A stretch of DNA of 23,651 nucleotides from a virus: positions 1-23,651 of IMG/VR virus record IMGVR_UViG_3300033571_018498, one strand, 5' to 3'. A program made the position numbers and the translations under genes. Shown piece by piece: positions 11,934 to 20,803 of this stretch (its first letter is position 1; the number at the start of each line of letters is the position of its first letter). A model generated the notes under the pieces. The model saw only the letters and a list, made by a program, of their open reading frames with translations, made no database searches and was not told the DNA's origin.

Positions 11934-12698
11934 ATGGACGTAAACAATGAAAATGTTATACAACAAACTACTCAAGAAAGCGCACCGATAGAAACGTCTG
12001 CACCTATTGAGAATAGCAATGTTGAGAGTACGCCTGCACCTGCGGAAGAGGCTAAAAGGGATGACCTTTTAACCAAAGACCAGATGCGTATTATTTCGGC
12101 TGATGTAAAAAGACGCACAGAAGCAAAAATTAGGGCTGAATATGAAGAACAGCTAAGGGCTTTACGCGAAGGACAGCAAAGAGGTGAAACAGGTCTTAAT
12201 CAAGTCTCGCAAGAAGCACAAAACAATATTGGCGGATTGTCACAAGAGCAAATCCATCACTTATATAACGAATTTAAACAAAGGCAAAGTTTAGAGCAAC
12301 AAGAAGTAGAACAGCAAAACGCAGTAAACCAGCTTTTAGCTAAGGTTCAAGCTGCTGGGATAAGTCAAAAGATAGAATCTTCAGGCTTAGGCAATTTACC
12401 TCTTAACCATCCTCTAATACCTATGCTTAGTTCATTAGATAACGTGACAGATGTAATTGATGACTTTGACAGCAACCCTGTAAAAGTAGCCAATTTGTTA
12501 GCCGTTACGATGTTAAATCCTACTAAGGGCTTTCAAGAATTACAAAATCTTTCTAACTCTATCAAACGAAATAAGGAAGCATTGGCAAAACCAAAGGCAG
12601 CAGAGCCACCCGCCCAATTAAAACCATCTACTTATGGCTTGGGTAATGGGACGCCTTCTGTTTCCGATAAAAGGAAAAATACGCTATTTAAGTTCTAA
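11934..12698 (+). CDS. Scaffolding protein for procapsid assembly
   Basis: The 254-residue product directly precedes the coat gene, the fixed place of scaffold in P22-like phages, though P22 gp8 is somewhat longer (303). The N-terminus is acidic and disordered, rich in Glu, Thr and Pro (VESTPAPAEEAKRDDLLTKD). The middle is helical and Gln/Glu-rich (RAEYEEQLRALREGQQRGE), and the C-terminus is basic (VSDKRKNTLFKF), as in P22 gp8, whose C-terminal helix-turn-helix binds coat. It would coassemble with coat and leave the capsid before packaging. AAGGGG lies 7 bases before the start. No protease motif is visible, so scaffold is probably released intact. Confidence 0.8.
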   Translation: MDVNNENVIQQTTQESAPIETSAPIENSNVESTPAPAEEAKRDDLLTKDQMRIISADVKRRTEAKIRAEYEEQLRALREGQQRGETGLNQVSQEAQNNIGGLSQEQIHHLYNEFKQRQSLEQQEVEQQNAVNQLLAKVQAAGISQKIESSGLGNLPLNHPLIPMLSSLDNVTDVIDDFDSNPVKVANLLAVTMLNPTKGFQELQNLSNSIKRNKEALAKPKAAEPPAQLKPSTYGLGNGTPSVSDKRKNTLFKF

Positions 12699-12756
12699 AT
12701 AGCTTCAAAAGGAGTCATTACCCAGAAATTAAATTTTTTATTAATTAGAGGGTTTT

Positions 12757-14109
12757 ATGGCTTCGCCAACAATAAATTATTTACAACAAGTACAAACGTA
12801 TAACTCTGACGCGCAATTACCCGGATTTTTAAACCAAAACTGTTTTATATCCGACATTTGTAATCATGAGTATACAGACTTCGAAAAAAAGATACCTGCA
12901 AACTTAGGTGACACTATAGGTGTTGCATTGCCAATGGCAAGTGTTGCAAATGCAGGATTAGTCGTTTCGGCTCAGCCTATACGACAAAATATTGCTCATT
13001 TATCGGTTATTGGTGCTGCAAACGTTGCAGTAGCTGTGACCAATCAACAGAGAATATTTAACATGGATAAGGATGGTTTCTGGAAATCAACAGGGAAGAG
13101 CATGGTTTCAGAACTAGGAGCTAAAGTAGAGCAAGCAGTTGCTCAACATATTAATAGCTCTGCTATAGATATGAGGCAAGATTCGGCTACTTATGGACAG
13201 CCGCAATATTTGTCCGGGCCTACTAGATTTGTTGATTTCACTCAAACTGGTTTACTTTCTTATCAAGCATTAGACCAATCAATGTCTGATTTTATTAGTA
13301 TGGGTGCTCCAGCTGATGACCATTGCGTTGTTCTTCCAACTAACTACTACTCACCAATTATCGGAAGCGGATTAAGCCAATTCGTGCCAATTCGTAACGA
13401 TGAGATTGCTCAAAGCTGGTTAGTCGGTGAGTTCGGAAGCCCAAGAACTAAATACTATCGTTCTAACTATCTACCTGTACAAATAGCAGGTTATCTAGGT
13501 GAGAACTCTACAGAGCTAACCGTTACATCTACTAATGACCCAACAGGAAATAACGTAACGGCTATTACCTTTAGTGGAGCTGGTACTCATATAGGTGCTG
13601 TTAAAGCAGGTGACGTGGGATATTTTGAATCAAGCGCAAATATAAACGCTTTAACCTTCTATGGTCATATGCAGACGAACCAACCTGTACAATTCCGCGC
13701 TATTGCCGATGCTGATTCAAGCGGTGGCAACGTAACTGTACAAATTATTACTAATACCCATACAGAAGGGCAAGGCTTCTGTTCCGTATCAGGTAATGCT
13801 CTACAAAATATAAGTAGTCCAATATTACCCGGCATGAAGGTTAAGTTCATAGGTTCACATCGTTGCGGCTTACGCGTATGTGGTAAAGCTTTCTATGTAG
13901 CTATTCCACGATTAGATGATGAGCGACCGTTTGATACCTCTGTCGATACAGACGATGAAACTAAAGTTTCTTTACGAATGTATTACGGTGCGGTATTCGG
14001 ACAAAACCAAAAATGGTTAGTAAATGACGTCATTTGGGGTGCGTTGTTGATGTCTCGATATTCACAACGAATCTGTTTGCCATTAGCTGGTAACGTAGCA
14101 TCTTCTTAA
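12757..14109 (+). CDS. Major capsid (coat) protein, P22 gp5-like
   Basis: At 450 residues it is close to the 430 of P22 gp5. The start resembles P22-type coat proteins in layout: an extended N-terminal helix, then a conserved region around ANLGDTIGVALPMASVANAG and a segment VTNQQRIFNMDKDGFWKST. A helical spine (LGAKVEQAVAQHI) follows. The middle third is beta-rich (TELTVTSTNDPTGNNVTAIT; GGNVTVQIITNTHT), in the place of the P22 I-domain. The C-terminus has MYYGAVFGQNQKWLVNDVIW. HK97-fold coat subunits form the icosahedral shell. AGAGGG lies 4 bases before ATG. Codon use appears more regular than in the accessory genes, as expected for a highly expressed protein. Confidence 0.9.
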   Translation: MASPTINYLQQVQTYNSDAQLPGFLNQNCFISDICNHEYTDFEKKIPANLGDTIGVALPMASVANAGLVVSAQPIRQNIAHLSVIGAANVAVAVTNQQRIFNMDKDGFWKSTGKSMVSELGAKVEQAVAQHINSSAIDMRQDSATYGQPQYLSGPTRFVDFTQTGLLSYQALDQSMSDFISMGAPADDHCVVLPTNYYSPIIGSGLSQFVPIRNDEIAQSWLVGEFGSPRTKYYRSNYLPVQIAGYLGENSTELTVTSTNDPTGNNVTAITFSGAGTHIGAVKAGDVGYFESSANINALTFYGHMQTNQPVQFRAIADADSSGGNVTVQIITNTHTEGQGFCSVSGNALQNISSPILPGMKVKFIGSHRCGLRVCGKAFYVAIPRLDDERPFDTSVDTDDETKVSLRMYYGAVFGQNQKWLVNDVIWGALLMSRYSQRICLPLAGNVASS

Positions 14110-14117
14110 CAACATAT

Positions 14118-14141
14118 AACCGCATTTTAAACGATGCGGTT
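14118..14141 (+). terminator. Hairpin after the coat gene, possible partial terminator
   Basis: AACCGCAT (14118-14125) pairs perfectly with ATGCGGTT (14134-14141), followed by TAAATTTAT. It lies 9 bases after the coat stop. The U-tract is interrupted, so it may attenuate transcription between coat and downstream genes or stabilise the coat mRNA 3' end. Confidence 0.5.
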
Positions 14142-14161
14142 TAAATTTATGAGGTAAAAAT

Positions 14162-14920
14162 ATGTCTTTTAGTTCAATAAATACCCCAGTATCGGGGGCT
14201 AGAAATCCAGTTAGTTATATAAACGGGTTGAATGCTGATTGGTTAAGCAACACAACTTTAAAATTAAATACTGGTGCTTGTTCTGATTCTAACAATATTA
14301 TCGATATGGTAGTGTCAAGCAGCCTAACTATTAATGCGGCTGCAAATGGTGCTTTAGGATTGGATACTGGTTCATTGGGCGCAAGTACATTTTATTATGT
14401 ATTTGTAATAGGTGATTCAAGTGGTTTCAATCAACCAAGCGCGATGATTTCAACATCAGCTACAGCTCCTCTTATGCCTTATGGATATGACAGCTTTAGA
14501 ATGGTTGATGTCAAGGTTACAGATGGGTCGTCTCATTTCTTATTAAGTTATACCACTGGTTATTATGGAGATAGGGTGTTTACTTACGATGCTCCTTTAA
14601 CCGTAGGCAGCTTAACTACAGGTACAAACTATGCGGCAATCGCACTGACAGCTTGTGTAGCCCCTCTTGGAGTTACCAAAGTTAGCTTTGTAGCGTCTCT
14701 AACGCCTAATGCAGCCGAAGATATTTTATATCTAAGACCGACAGGCGGCACGGGGGATGAAACCAAAATGAGCGGCGTCGTAGCGTCCAAAATACAGGTA
14801 GAGGATTTGTCTTGTTTAGCGTTTTTAGATGGCAACGATGTAGCAAGCATAGACTTTAAAACTACTAGTGCAAGTGATGCAGCAACGTTATTAGTTAAGT
14901 CTTTTACTTTCAACGTATAA
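14162..14920 (+). CDS. Beta-rich virion protein, head-decoration or fibre candidate
   Basis: The 252-residue protein lies between coat and the gp4-like adaptor. It is Ser-, Thr- and Gly-rich without long helices. The start (NPVSYINGLNADWLSNTTLK, LNTGACSDSNN) recalls a widespread phage pattern in which a segment like GLxxxW.S.TTLxVxAG.xxDSxN precedes beta-strands, found in head-fibre and tail-associated proteins. It lacks a membrane segment or signal peptide. A decoration role on the capsid is inferred from position and composition. GAGG lies 7 bases upstream. No catalytic motif is visible. Confidence 0.6.
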   Translation: MSFSSINTPVSGARNPVSYINGLNADWLSNTTLKLNTGACSDSNNIIDMVVSSSLTINAAANGALGLDTGSLGASTFYYVFVIGDSSGFNQPSAMISTSATAPLMPYGYDSFRMVDVKVTDGSSHFLLSYTTGYYGDRVFTYDAPLTVGSLTTGTNYAAIALTACVAPLGVTKVSFVASLTPNAAEDILYLRPTGGTGDETKMSGVVASKIQVEDLSCLAFLDGNDVASIDFKTTSASDAATLLVKSFTFNV

Positions 14921-14959
14921 AGTAAAACTCTAACAAAATGACAAGGAATAGGGATATAT

Positions 14960-15676
14960 ATGTCATATTCGGTTAACAAACTGATTACTAACGCCTTCTA
15001 CTTATCTAAGGTTCGTTCTAAGGACTTCCAGACGGTAGGGGGCGATGACATTGCAGTCGGTTTGGATTTGTTAAATGAAATTTTGGCGGAAACATCTATT
15101 AATACAAAGATGATTCCGTATTATACAGAACGTACTATTAGTGCCGTGATAGGGCAAGAAGAATACTTTATAGAAAATCTTGTTGAGCCATTTTCGCTAA
15201 CTTTTAATATGACAACGGTTAGGTATGCAACTACGCAATTAAGCCGACGCGAATTTCACTCAACAACTCGTATTGATGGCGTAATAGCACTACCTTTTGA
15301 CGTTTCTTTCGAGAGGGTTGTCGGCGGCTGTAATATGTACGTACAATTTTTACCTGCTGACACTTACCCATTTAAAATTTGGGGCAAGTTCGCCTTAGAA
15401 TTATTAACTACTGCTGATTTAAGGTCTGATTTACTAGAAACGTATGACATGTTTTACATACGTTATTTGAGATATTTGTTAGCACAAGAATTATGCAATT
15501 ATTACGGGATGCCATTTAATGCAGAACTAAGATTAGTGTCGGATAGAATCGCAGCCAATTTGAACGATATGAACCCAATAGACTTAACTACGCGTAAGCT
15601 TGACTTATATAATGACAAGAACGCTATTAACTGGGCTCAAGTTAACTTAGGGAAAGGCTTTACTACTGCGGATTAA
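14960..15676 (+). CDS. Head-tail adaptor, P22 gp4-like
   Basis: The protein begins with helical SYSVNKLITNAFYLSKVRSK and LLNEILAETSINTKMIP, where adaptor proteins of the gp4 type have two helices that clamp onto the portal. It ends in a helical region (IRYLRYLLAQELCNYYGMPF, then RLVSDRIAANLNDM). At 238 residues it is longer than P22 gp4 (166), with a beta-rich insert in the middle (FNMTTVRYATTQLSRREFHS). It would bind the portal ring after packaging and provide the base for the gp10-like hub, encoded 2 bases downstream. No lysozyme catalytic motif is apparent. AGGA lies about 15 bases upstream, with GGGAT nearer the start. Confidence 0.65.
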   Translation: MSYSVNKLITNAFYLSKVRSKDFQTVGGDDIAVGLDLLNEILAETSINTKMIPYYTERTISAVIGQEEYFIENLVEPFSLTFNMTTVRYATTQLSRREFHSTTRIDGVIALPFDVSFERVVGGCNMYVQFLPADTYPFKIWGKFALELLTTADLRSDLLETYDMFYIRYLRYLLAQELCNYYGMPFNAELRLVSDRIAANLNDMNPIDLTTRKLDLYNDKNAINWAQVNLGKGFTTAD

Positions 15677-15678
15677 TT

Positions 15679-17424
15679 ATGCAAAAGCTACCACTTCAAT
15701 TAGTTTGTTCAAGCAAATTTGGACGATATCCAAAGATATCACATGAACAAGTCTTTAACATGTTCCAAAGTGATGGTTGGATGATTAATTATGCGGGGTA
15801 TAGCACAATATATGACAAGATATTGGGGGGAACAGGACGAGGGATTTTTTATAGCCCAAGAGCCGATAAGGCTTTTTTCGTTATAGGGGAAAATGTTTAT
15901 AGTGTTTCATTCCAAGATAATTTACCAATAGTAACTTATGTATCTAGTTTAGACACAAATAGCGGTGATGTATTTATAGATGAAAATTTACAATCACAAA
16001 TAATGTTTTGTGATAAGCAGTACTTATATGTTTACGATTATTCAACAAGTGCATTTTCTTCGTTACCTATAGATTTCAGCGCAGGGTATGTAACTTTCCA
16101 AGATAATAGATTTGTAGTTTCTTGTAATGGATTACCACAGTGGCGTTTATCAGATTTTTTATTATTAACTATAAATACTGCAACGGTTATAAATGGTGGC
16201 TCGGGTTACCATGTTGATGATGTTCTGACTATAAATGGTGGCAAAAATGGCACGTTAAAAGTTACTAGTTTAAACGGTAGTGCGGTTGCGGCGGTTTCTG
16301 TTACAAACTCAGGCTCTGGTTATGATTCTGAAGTAACTTATAGCGTTACAGGTGGGGCAGGGAATGGCGCAACATTTAAATTTACTTTAAATAGCGGGTT
16401 TACCCCTTCATCTCAACAAGTAGGAAGTTTTCAAACCAAACCTGATAATGTTAAGGCATGCGTTAGGATGCCTAGTAAAACGGGTCAAATATTGATAATG
16501 GGGGAGACTGTTACAGAGGTTTGGACAGACCTTGGACTTCAACTATTCCCGTATCAAAGAAATAGTGGCTATAGTATAGACTATGGTTGTTTAAATGCCG
16601 CTACAATAGCGGCAGGCGATGAATTTGTCGCATGGCTAGGAAGTAATGAGAAATCAGGACCGGGAATAATGTTGTGTTCAGGAGGGAACGCCGTACAAAT
16701 ATCGGATGACGGAATAAACTATAGATTATCTTTATTAGAAAAACCCGAAAACTCTTTTGGATTTATTTTCAAGCAGGCAGGACACACCTTTTATCAATTA
16801 ACTTTTTATGATGAAAGAGACAATGTAACGTTTTTATATGATTTTAATTTAAGAAAGTTTTATACATTATGCTCGCCATCTCAAGATTACCATATAGCAA
16901 AAAGGGTAGCTTTTTTTAACAATAGTTATTATTTCATAAGTGCTATTAGCCCTAAATTATATCAATTGTCGGATATTTTTAATACGGCGGATGGGCAAGA
17001 AATCCCAAGAATAATAATAACCCCTACGTTAGCATTGCCTGACCGAACCCCGTTCGTGGTGAATAGTATTACTTTCCCTATAGAGCAGGGAATAGATATA
17101 AACGAATTAACAACGACGGAAATCACTACTTTACTAGTAGACAATGATGGTAAATTTTTAATAGACAATGATGGTGATTATTTATCTTATACAGCAGAAG
17201 TTTATACGTATGGCTCAAGCTCTAGGGTAGATTTGAGCTTGTCTCAAGACGGTGGGATAACGTTTGGTAACCCAAAAGGGATATATCTTAACTCTACGGG
17301 GCGAAAGAATATATTTAAATTTTATAATTTAGGACGAACAAATGAACTTATCTTTCAATTTAGGTTTTGGGGAGTAGGTAGGTTTGTTCTAACAGATGGC
17401 GTTGTAGAAATTGCACAACAATAA
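15679..17424 (+). CDS. Packaged-DNA stabilisation hub, P22 gp10-like, with inserted GGSGY module
   Basis: The 581-residue protein carries the hallmarks of gp10-type hubs: a beginning with VNMF-like QVFNMFQSDGW, GTGRGIFYSPRADKAFFVIG, the conserved KPDNVKACVRMPSKTGQILI and MGETVTEVWTDLG (about 254-285), and RNSGYSIDYGCLNAATIA. gp10 closes the portal and anchors spikes and the needle. P22 gp10 has 472 residues; the excess includes residues about 160-241, with two motifs, INGGSGYHVDDVL and NSGSGYDSEVT, typical of beta-rich phage tail modules and apparently inserted in the propeller. A second addition at 485-502 reads LLVDNDGKFLIDNDGDYL and is shared with the small gene at 22836. Confidence 0.85.
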   Translation: MQKLPLQLVCSSKFGRYPKISHEQVFNMFQSDGWMINYAGYSTIYDKILGGTGRGIFYSPRADKAFFVIGENVYSVSFQDNLPIVTYVSSLDTNSGDVFIDENLQSQIMFCDKQYLYVYDYSTSAFSSLPIDFSAGYVTFQDNRFVVSCNGLPQWRLSDFLLLTINTATVINGGSGYHVDDVLTINGGKNGTLKVTSLNGSAVAAVSVTNSGSGYDSEVTYSVTGGAGNGATFKFTLNSGFTPSSQQVGSFQTKPDNVKACVRMPSKTGQILIMGETVTEVWTDLGLQLFPYQRNSGYSIDYGCLNAATIAAGDEFVAWLGSNEKSGPGIMLCSGGNAVQISDDGINYRLSLLEKPENSFGFIFKQAGHTFYQLTFYDERDNVTFLYDFNLRKFYTLCSPSQDYHIAKRVAFFNNSYYFISAISPKLYQLSDIFNTADGQEIPRIIITPTLALPDRTPFVVNSITFPIEQGIDINELTTTEITTLLVDNDGKFLIDNDGDYLSYTAEVYTYGSSSRVDLSLSQDGGITFGNPKGIYLNSTGRKNIFKFYNLGRTNELIFQFRFWGVGRFVLTDGVVEIAQQ

Positions 17425-17438
17425 AAAAGGATATTAAT

Positions 17439-18017
17439 ATGCAAAATTCTCTCTTTAATAACAAAATGTTTGGCGGGATTATGGCGGGCAATGGCTTAGG
17501 AATGGCATTAGGAAGCCTTTTTGGCAACCATGCCCCTAACGTTAGCCAAGCTAATAATTATTTATCTCAAATGCAGCCCAGCATTGATAAATATTTACAA
17601 TCTTACATAAATATTGGCATGAACCCTACGGAGACATTGTCTAAATTTGGGGCGGGGTATCAAGCTTCACCGGGTTATCAATATAATGTAGACCAAGCTA
17701 CAAAAGCCTCTAATAACGCTGCTGCTGCAGGAGGCTTTATAGGTAGCCCACAGCAACAAGAATATATGGCTCATCAAATAGGTGGATTAGCTAGCCAAGA
17801 CTATAACCAATATTTAAACAATGCCTTAGGGCTTTATAATACTGGCTATGGAGCATCTATGGGGTCTGCTAATAACTTAGCTGATATGCTTAAATCACAA
17901 GCGACATTAGCTTATACAGACGCTTCTAATAGGGCTGCTGCTAAAAATAATAAATCAAGTGGTTTATTTGGTGGTCTTGGTAGCATTTTAGGTGGTATAG
18001 GTTCATTCTTTTTATAA
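17439..18017 (+). CDS. Ejection protein, P22 gp7-like
   Basis: The 192 residues are rich in Gly, Ala, Asn and Gln with little charge. The hydrophobic N-terminus (FGGIMAGNGLGMALGSLFGN) and the Gly-rich C-terminus (GLFGGLGSILGGIGSFFL) fit membrane-active ejection proteins. Its place after the gp10-like hub and before two larger helical proteins matches P22 gp7, gp20 and gp16. In P22 these are stored in the capsid and injected first to carry DNA across the periplasm. The middle has GSPQQQEYMAHQIGGLASQD, common in gp7-type DNA-transfer proteins. AAAAAAGGA lies about 8 bases before the start. Confidence 0.7.
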   Translation: MQNSLFNNKMFGGIMAGNGLGMALGSLFGNHAPNVSQANNYLSQMQPSIDKYLQSYINIGMNPTETLSKFGAGYQASPGYQYNVDQATKASNNAAAAGGFIGSPQQQEYMAHQIGGLASQDYNQYLNNALGLYNTGYGASMGSANNLADMLKSQATLAYTDASNRAAAKNNKSSGLFGGLGSILGGIGSFFL

Positions 18018-18029
18018 GAGGTATAGTTT

Positions 18030-19433
18030 ATGTTTCCAATAGCAGTACCGTACAGAAGCAGTTTAGAGAATCAAAAGCTCGTAGAAGATATTAGACGCCA
18101 ACAGATAGAAAACATGTTTGCACCTAATACTTTATATCAGGAACTTATTAAATCTCGGCTTGCTAATCAATATTATGCACCAAAAACCCAAGCAGAAATA
18201 GACCTAATAAAACAAGGGCAAATCCCACATTATCAAGCAATGAATAATCTTATTAAGAAAGGGCAAATACCTCATTTTTTAATGCAAAATGCTCTTATAA
18301 GAGAAGGACAAATACCTCATTTGCGCGCCCAGTCTGGTTTATTAAACGAACAAAAAGAAGAGCAAGGGTTGAAAAACCAGTTCACAAAAGAACAATTAAG
18401 GCAGTGGAAGGATTTACAGGATGAGATTGATAGATTGCAAGGGCAGAATAATAACCCCAACCAACAATATAGTGGTGGATATTCATACCCTTCTAACATG
18501 CCTAATCTAAAAGAAGAACAACAAAAAAGGATTAACAACAGTATAAATAATTCTAACTTAGCTTTTCAGGGAGCTATAGAGCCACAACAAATCCCTAAAT
18601 TACAACAAGCTATGTATAGCCAACAACAAACCCCACAGCCGCAACAAGAAAACAATACAAATCGTCTCGCTAGTTTAAGAGAAAAACAACAATCTTTATT
18701 TGGGAATGTAGGTAAATTAGGAGTAGAAACCCCATTTAGCAAAGAAGCAAGAGCAGAACAACTAGCCGAAAAGCGCGAAGATATAAAAATTTACTCCCAA
18801 ACATTGAAAGATGCCAATAAGAGCGCAAAAGACGCGGCACAAATGAAAGGATATATTGACCAGTTCCAAAGCGCGTATTCAAAACTTGAAAATAAAGGAG
18901 CGGTTTTAGGGCGGTTACCTGCATTCACTTCAGAACAGCAGATTGCTGATAACGCAGCTCAAAATATGCAACAAGTAATGATTAAGTTGATGAATACTAA
19001 TCGCATGACTAATTATGAATTAAAATTTGCAGGTAATTTAAAGCTTAATAGGTCTATGAATCCACAAACCGTAAAAGATGTAGGGGATTTCTTAAAAGCT
19101 AAGGCAGAAAGGTTGGGCGAAGAGTCTAAATTTATTAACGCTGCTAAAAACAAAGGAATAGGGGCGGAAGACGCTAAAGTATTATGGAACGAATACGAAA
19201 ATGACAGACCCGTTTATAACTTTGAAGAAAGAAAAATTAACAAAGAAAATTTAAACTCTTATGGTGATTATTTAACTCCTGAAGCATTAAACAGGGTAAA
19301 TAATCCAAAAATACAACCTAATATGCAACAAACTGAAATGATAAGAATCGTTTTACCTAATGGACAGGAAGGGAATATCCCGCGGAATAGATTAGAGGAA
19401 GCTTTAAAACGTGGAGCGAGGGTAAGCCAATGA
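18030..19433 (+). CDS. Ejection protein, P22 gp20-like position, with triple 15-residue repeat
   Basis: The 467-residue protein is hydrophilic and mainly helical, rich in Gln, Asn, Lys and Glu. Residues 59-103 hold three tandem 15-residue repeats with core LIxxGQIPH (DNA at 18204-18338). A Gln/Asn-rich region follows (about 150-225). The C-terminal half has helices (EDIKIYSQTLKDANKSAKDA and RLPAFTSEQQIADNAAQNMQ) of the sort seen in phage DNA-transfer proteins. The end is a short beta-like piece (IRIVLPNGQEGNIPRNRLEE), a motif frequent at the C-terminus of ejection proteins. Its stop overlaps the next start (ATGA). Likely role: part of the injected trans-envelope conduit. Confidence 0.65.
   Translation: MFPIAVPYRSSLENQKLVEDIRRQQIENMFAPNTLYQELIKSRLANQYYAPKTQAEIDLIKQGQIPHYQAMNNLIKKGQIPHFLMQNALIREGQIPHLRAQSGLLNEQKEEQGLKNQFTKEQLRQWKDLQDEIDRLQGQNNNPNQQYSGGYSYPSNMPNLKEEQQKRINNSINNSNLAFQGAIEPQQIPKLQQAMYSQQQTPQPQQENNTNRLASLREKQQSLFGNVGKLGVETPFSKEARAEQLAEKREDIKIYSQTLKDANKSAKDAAQMKGYIDQFQSAYSKLENKGAVLGRLPAFTSEQQIADNAAQNMQQVMIKLMNTNRMTNYELKFAGNLKLNRSMNPQTVKDVGDFLKAKAERLGEESKFINAAKNKGIGAEDAKVLWNEYENDRPVYNFEERKINKENLNSYGDYLTPEALNRVNNPKIQPNMQQTEMIRIVLPNGQEGNIPRNRLEEALKRGARVSQ
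18204..18338 (+). repeat. Three tandem 45-bp coding repeats (LIxxGQIPH)
   Basis: Three consecutive 45-base units encode LIKQGQIPHYQAMNN, LIKKGQIPHFLMQNA and LIREGQIPHLRAQSG. The GQIPH core is invariant in protein, while the DNA has diverged at third positions, so the repeat is old and held by selection rather than newly slipped. Confidence 0.85.
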
Positions 19434-20803
19434 CAAATACAGGTTTTGAAGATTTAGGTTTTGTACCTATACAACAAGGGCAAAACAATCAACAACAAGG
19501 GCTAGAAGACCTAGGATTTGTGCCTTTAGAACAAAAACAAGCCCAACATCCACAAACAGCGATGGAAAGGCTTTTCGCCCCATTAATAGGGAATGATTCG
19601 CCAATTGGCAGATTCGCAGGGAGAGTAGGAGAAACCCCGCTTTTCCAAGGAGCTATGGGGGCAGGAGATGCGTTTACCAATGCTTTAACATTTGGCTATG
19701 GTGGAGACTCAGCAAAAAAAATGGGCTATGCCGACCCAGAGGGTTTATCGTATAACATCGGGAGGGTTGGAGGGCATATAGGCGCTGCCGCAATCCCGGG
19801 GAGTTTGGCGGCAAAGGCGATAAGGCTAGGCATGCTAGGGACAAAAGCCATCCCATTTGCAGGAACTTTGGGAAGTATGCTAGGCGGAGCGGAAGAAGGC
19901 TTTGCGGCTAATCCAAACGAAAGATTATCCTCGGCTATTGAAGGAGGTCTAGCTCCTTTAGCCTTTGCAGGTCTCGGAAAAGGGATAAAAGGGATAAAGA
20001 ATGCTAGAGAATTTTTTAAAAACACTCATCCTGAAAAGTACGAAAAATCTTTATTAGAAATGAGAACCCCTGAATATCTTGGGAAAGCGAGTAAAAACGC
20101 TAAAGAACTGTATAAGGAAATAGAAGGGATAGCTAAGACTAACAACGGATTCTCTGCGACGCAAAATACCTTAAGAGATATATTAAACCCGACAGAAGCA
20201 GCAGAGAGTGTTTACGGCTTACCTAACATAGCAGAAAAATACAAAGCCTTTAGGGAGAACCTGCATTTTAATACAGCTAGAGAATTGCAAAAAAGGCTAG
20301 GTGAAGAATATGGAGCTTTACGTAAAGCTAAATACTCAAGAGGGTTAGTTGGCGACGAAAAATTACAATTTCATACGTTACCAAAAGAAATGAAAACTAT
20401 AAAAAGTTTCATTGAAGAGACAGGTTCTCAATACCCATCCGAACTTAAATTAATTGAAAAATTAAAAAGAGCAAATGCCTTGCATAGAAATGTTGGGTTA
20501 CCATCGGAGGAAATGGCTGGTATTTTGGAGAAAAATGTAATAAATGGGCAACCAAAGGATAGGTGGGGGTTAATAAATGCTATAAAGAACGCCTCTACTG
20601 AAAAAGAGATGAAATTCAACCCAATTCCCAAAAGAGCAATATATTTAAACAAAATGTATGAAAAGAACTTGCTTAATTCTGAAGCGAAGAAAAACTTTTT
20701 ATTCAAAGAACTAACACCTAGATTAATATCTTCTGCGTTAAGTACGGGTATAGGTGTACCATTATTAATGCATATGTTTTCAGGGAGGAGTAATAGGACA
20801 TGA
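19430..20803 (+). CDS. Ejection protein, P22 gp16-like position, 457 aa
   Basis: It begins with a near-duplicated motif, FEDLGFVPIQQ (residues 6-16) and LEDLGFVPLEQ (25-35), that may be a docking or packaging signal. A Gly/Ala-rich amphipathic region follows (IGRVGGHIGAAAIPGSLAAK; GTLGSMLGGAEEGFAANPNE), which could insert into membranes, then a basic helical half (LYKEIEGIAKTNNGFS). The last 25 residues are hydrophobic (LISSALSTGIGVPLLMHMF). Composition and position match the membrane-penetrating P22 gp16 class. It overlaps both neighbours by ATGA, so the three genes are translationally coupled. Confidence 0.65.
   Translation: MTNTGFEDLGFVPIQQGQNNQQQGLEDLGFVPLEQKQAQHPQTAMERLFAPLIGNDSPIGRFAGRVGETPLFQGAMGAGDAFTNALTFGYGGDSAKKMGYADPEGLSYNIGRVGGHIGAAAIPGSLAAKAIRLGMLGTKAIPFAGTLGSMLGGAEEGFAANPNERLSSAIEGGLAPLAFAGLGKGIKGIKNAREFFKNTHPEKYEKSLLEMRTPEYLGKASKNAKELYKEIEGIAKTNNGFSATQNTLRDILNPTEAAESVYGLPNIAEKYKAFRENLHFNTARELQKRLGEEYGALRKAKYSRGLVGDEKLQFHTLPKEMKTIKSFIEETGSQYPSELKLIEKLKRANALHRNVGLPSEEMAGILEKNVINGQPKDRWGLINAIKNASTEKEMKFNPIPKRAIYLNKMYEKNLLNSEAKKNFLFKELTPRLISSALSTGIGVPLLMHMFSGRSNRT

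Noticed and set aside
18204-18338. CRISPR-like array
   Set aside because: The three 45-base repeats are contiguous, in frame, without spacers, and belong to a coding sequence.
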